23,242 bases of DNA, taken from positions 1 through 23,242 of the forward strand of contig DSBS01000072.1 in the NCBI GenBank assembly GCA_011045925.1, in the 5' to 3' direction. Shown here piece after piece: positions 22,020 to 23,242 of the stretch. Source of the stretch: Candidatus Woesearchaeota archaeon (GTDB lineage: Archaea > Nanobdellota > Nanobdellia > Woesearchaeales > JASKKU01). How positions within the stretch are numbered: the first letter of the stretch is position 1; every line of letters starts with the position of its first letter. The notes under the pieces were generated by a model, which worked only from the letters and a program-made list of their open reading frames with translations, did no database searches and was not told the origin of the DNA. Both the position numbers and the translations under genes were made by a program.

Positions 22020-22984
22020 CTGGATTCCAGTTTTTTAATAAAGGCTTTATAGCAAAGGCTTAAATCCCTGACTGAAATGACCTGAGAGCTTAATTTGCCC
22101 AGGTTAATGCCTTCAGCGCTAAGGATTCTTCTCTTATTCTCTATGCCTGAAGCAAAACCACCTATGCCTTCTGCTGAAACAACCCTGTGGCATGGAACTA
22201 CAGGGAAGAACATGTTTTTGTTCATTGCAAAGCCTGCCACTATTGGGAGCGTGCCTGATATCTCTGCAATATCCCTGTAAGTTGAAAGCTTTCCCTTGGG
22301 AATGAGCCTTGTTGCAGTGTATATTTTTTCAAAGTCCGTTTCAGGATAAAGCCAAAGCAGCGAAAGCAAAGAAAAAAAATCTTCCTGGGAATACGAGTTT
22401 TTATAAGACTGAAGGCTGTTTTTCAGGGTTTTGTTAAACAAAACAAAGCCTCTTTTTTTAAGTATTTGATAAAGAGCTCCTTCAGAAAGGTACTGAAAGA
22501 ACTGGGTCATGTTCTTTGGCTTTTCAGAATAGCGGCATCTCTCAAAATCAATAAGCACCGGGCCCTTTTTTGAGACTATTATGTGCTTTGGGGGATGGTG
22601 CATCTCCTGCTTGCTTAGCTTCAGCTTATCAAGCTGAAAGAGCTGGCTGGCTACATTGTAAACTGCTGAAAGAACCCTTATCCTGCTTTTCTCCTTTGAT
22701 GCAAACTCTTCAATAAACATTCCCTGAATCTTTTCCATAACTAAGGCATCAAGAGCCTTGTCATATAAAATCGCCTTTGGGCCTATTTTATGCTTATTTA
22801 GCAGCTGAAGTGTTGTATATTCCCTGGCTAAGCTCACTTTTCCAGAAGAAAGCTTAATGCAATACTTTATACCCAATGAAAAAACTATGCTTCGCTTTCC
22901 TTTTGCAAACTGCTTTAGCTCAGGGTAAGCTTTCTTAAGCTGCTTTTTTCGTTCTTCGATATCGCATTTAGGATGGTTTTTCAT
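22007..22984 (-). CDS. Fusion of COG2112-type kinase-like domain with O6-alkylguanine-DNA alkyltransferase
   Basis: 325 residues. Residues about 25-200 form a RIO/Bud32-like kinase fold: K44 in YCIKLS, E55 in LAREYTTLQ, then MHHPPKHIIVSKKGPVLIDF with D146, and KPKNMTQFFQYL. The usual catalytic-loop HxD is replaced by HHPP, and DFG reads DFE. That P-x-KH-I-V ... DFE pattern is that of the archaeal COG2112 predicted kinases. Residues about 215-295 are an alkyltransferase domain: KLSTYRDIAEISG, then PCHRVV with the acceptor cysteine C265, then GGFASGIENKRRILSAEG. This domain repairs O6-alkylguanine by suicidal transfer to C265. The start at 22984 lies 4 nt after the methyltransferase stop; the longer frame to 23056 would overlap that gene by 68 nt. 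A single unbroken frame supports a real fusion. The kinase role is unknown. Confidence 0.9.
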   Translation of the reverse strand: MKNHPKCDIEERKKQLKKAYPELKQFAKGKRSIVFSLGIKYCIKLSSGKVSLAREYTTLQLLNKHKIGPKAILYDKALDALVMEKIQGMFIEEFASKEKSRIRVLSAVYNVASQLFQLDKLKLSKQEMHHPPKHIIVSKKGPVLIDFERCRYSEKPKNMTQFFQYLSEGALYQILKKRGFVLFNKTLKNSLQSYKNSYSQEDFFSLLSLLWLYPETDFEKIYTATRLIPKGKLSTYRDIAEISGTLPIVAGFAMNKNMFFPVVPCHRVVSAEGIGGFASGIENKRRILSAEGINLGKLSSQVISVRDLSLCYKAFIKKLESSQNL

Positions 22985-22988
22985 GTTG

Positions 22989-23242
22989 TTAGCTTTGAAT
23001 TGCCCTATAAACCAGAAGCTTTTCAAAGAAAAAGCTTTGTGTATCAACGATTTCATAGCTTAATCCTATCTCCTGCATCCTGGCTTCAATTTCTTCTGGG
23101 CGGGAAAGAGAGCTTGCTATAAACAAGATAAATCCCTGAGAATTAAGATGCGGCTTTGCCTGCTCCAGAAACCTAATAGTAAGCTCATTTCCTATTTTTC
23201 CCCCATGAAGCGCTTTATCGGTAAAATCCTTGTCATTGGGCA
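22989..23242 (-). CDS. Mtq2/HemK2-like release-factor methyltransferase, C-terminus only
   Basis: The last 83 codons are visible, ending in TAA at 22989-22991; the start lies beyond the right edge. The fragment reads DKDFTDKALHGGKIGNELTI, then FLEQAKPHLNSQGFILFIAS, then SLSRPEEIEARMQEIGL, and ends SFFFEKLLVYRAI. The A-L-x-GG-x-x-G-x-E segment, the helix and strand before SSL, and the FFFEKLLV ending match the C-terminal part of HemK/PrmC-type methyltransferases and especially the eukaryote/archaea Mtq2 type. Those methylate the glutamine of the GGQ motif in the class 1 release factor aRF1. The NPPY motif and SAM-binding core are outside the window. The next gene follows after only 4 nt, so the two are co-transcribed. 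Family assignment is fair given the short visible part. Confidence 0.75.
   Translation of the reverse strand, partial: PNDKDFTDKALHGGKIGNELTIRFLEQAKPHLNSQGFILFIASSLSRPEEIEARMQEIGLSYEIVDTQSFFFEKLLVYRAIQS

Noticed and set aside
22985..23056. Longer start (23056) for the kinase-alkyltransferase fusion
   Set aside because: It overlaps the methyltransferase C-terminus by 68 nt, and the ATG at 22984 lies 4 nt after that stop.

Overview
The window looks archaeal. It carries a NurA-family nuclease, an archaeal-type endonuclease III, a PGI/PMI-type isomerase homologue, a COG2112-type kinase domain and an Mtq2/HemK2-like release-factor methyltransferase. Several genes have a TATA-like box centred about 26-30 nt upstream of an ATG, which fits leaderless archaeal transcripts. 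Moderate AT richness, small genes packed with 1-4 nt overlaps, and very large Cys-rich and cadherin-like surface proteins recall DPANN lineages such as Woesearchaeota or Pacearchaeota. That placement is an impression from gene content and was not tested.

Layout. Positions 1-2869 (minus strand) hold a moxR - DUF58 - von Willebrand A operon, cut by the left edge. It faces a small Lys-rich helical gene (2927-3604, plus), and the two directions appear to share one TATA element plus a 22-bp operator-like palindrome. Positions 3637-11360 (minus) hold two overlapping genes for giant membrane-anchored surface proteins. One has about nine cadherin/Ig-like repeats and very many N-glycosylation sequons. 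The other has thrombospondin-like and Cys-Gly-Pro-rich modules plus a cytoplasmic helical tail. Then come nth (11490-12137, plus) and a three-gene minus-strand operon of a degenerate PGI/PMI homologue, a ROK-family kinase without the zinc motif, and a small unknown protein (14375-12165). Divergent from that operon is smc (14545-18048, plus). Next is a minus-strand operon nurA - PIG-L deacetylase - GT4 glycosyltransferase (20938-18106), divergent from two overlapping paralogous genes of unknown function (21013-22019, plus). The right end (minus) has the C-terminus of a release-factor-type methyltransferase followed 4 nt later by a fusion of a kinase-like domain with O6-alkylguanine-DNA alkyltransferase.

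How the genes may work together. The MoxR/DUF58/vWA set is a chaperone-type system thought to mature or assemble large or metal-dependent proteins, and the giant surface proteins lie next to it. The small gene between them shares a domain pattern with the cytoplasmic tail of one surface protein, a sequence-level hint that the two loci are linked. Genome maintenance genes (nth, smc, nurA, the alkyltransferase fusion) are interspersed with sugar-metabolism genes. I saw no tRNA, rRNA, CRISPR array, insertion sequence or phage gene, and no gene-free stretch longer than about 170 bases.
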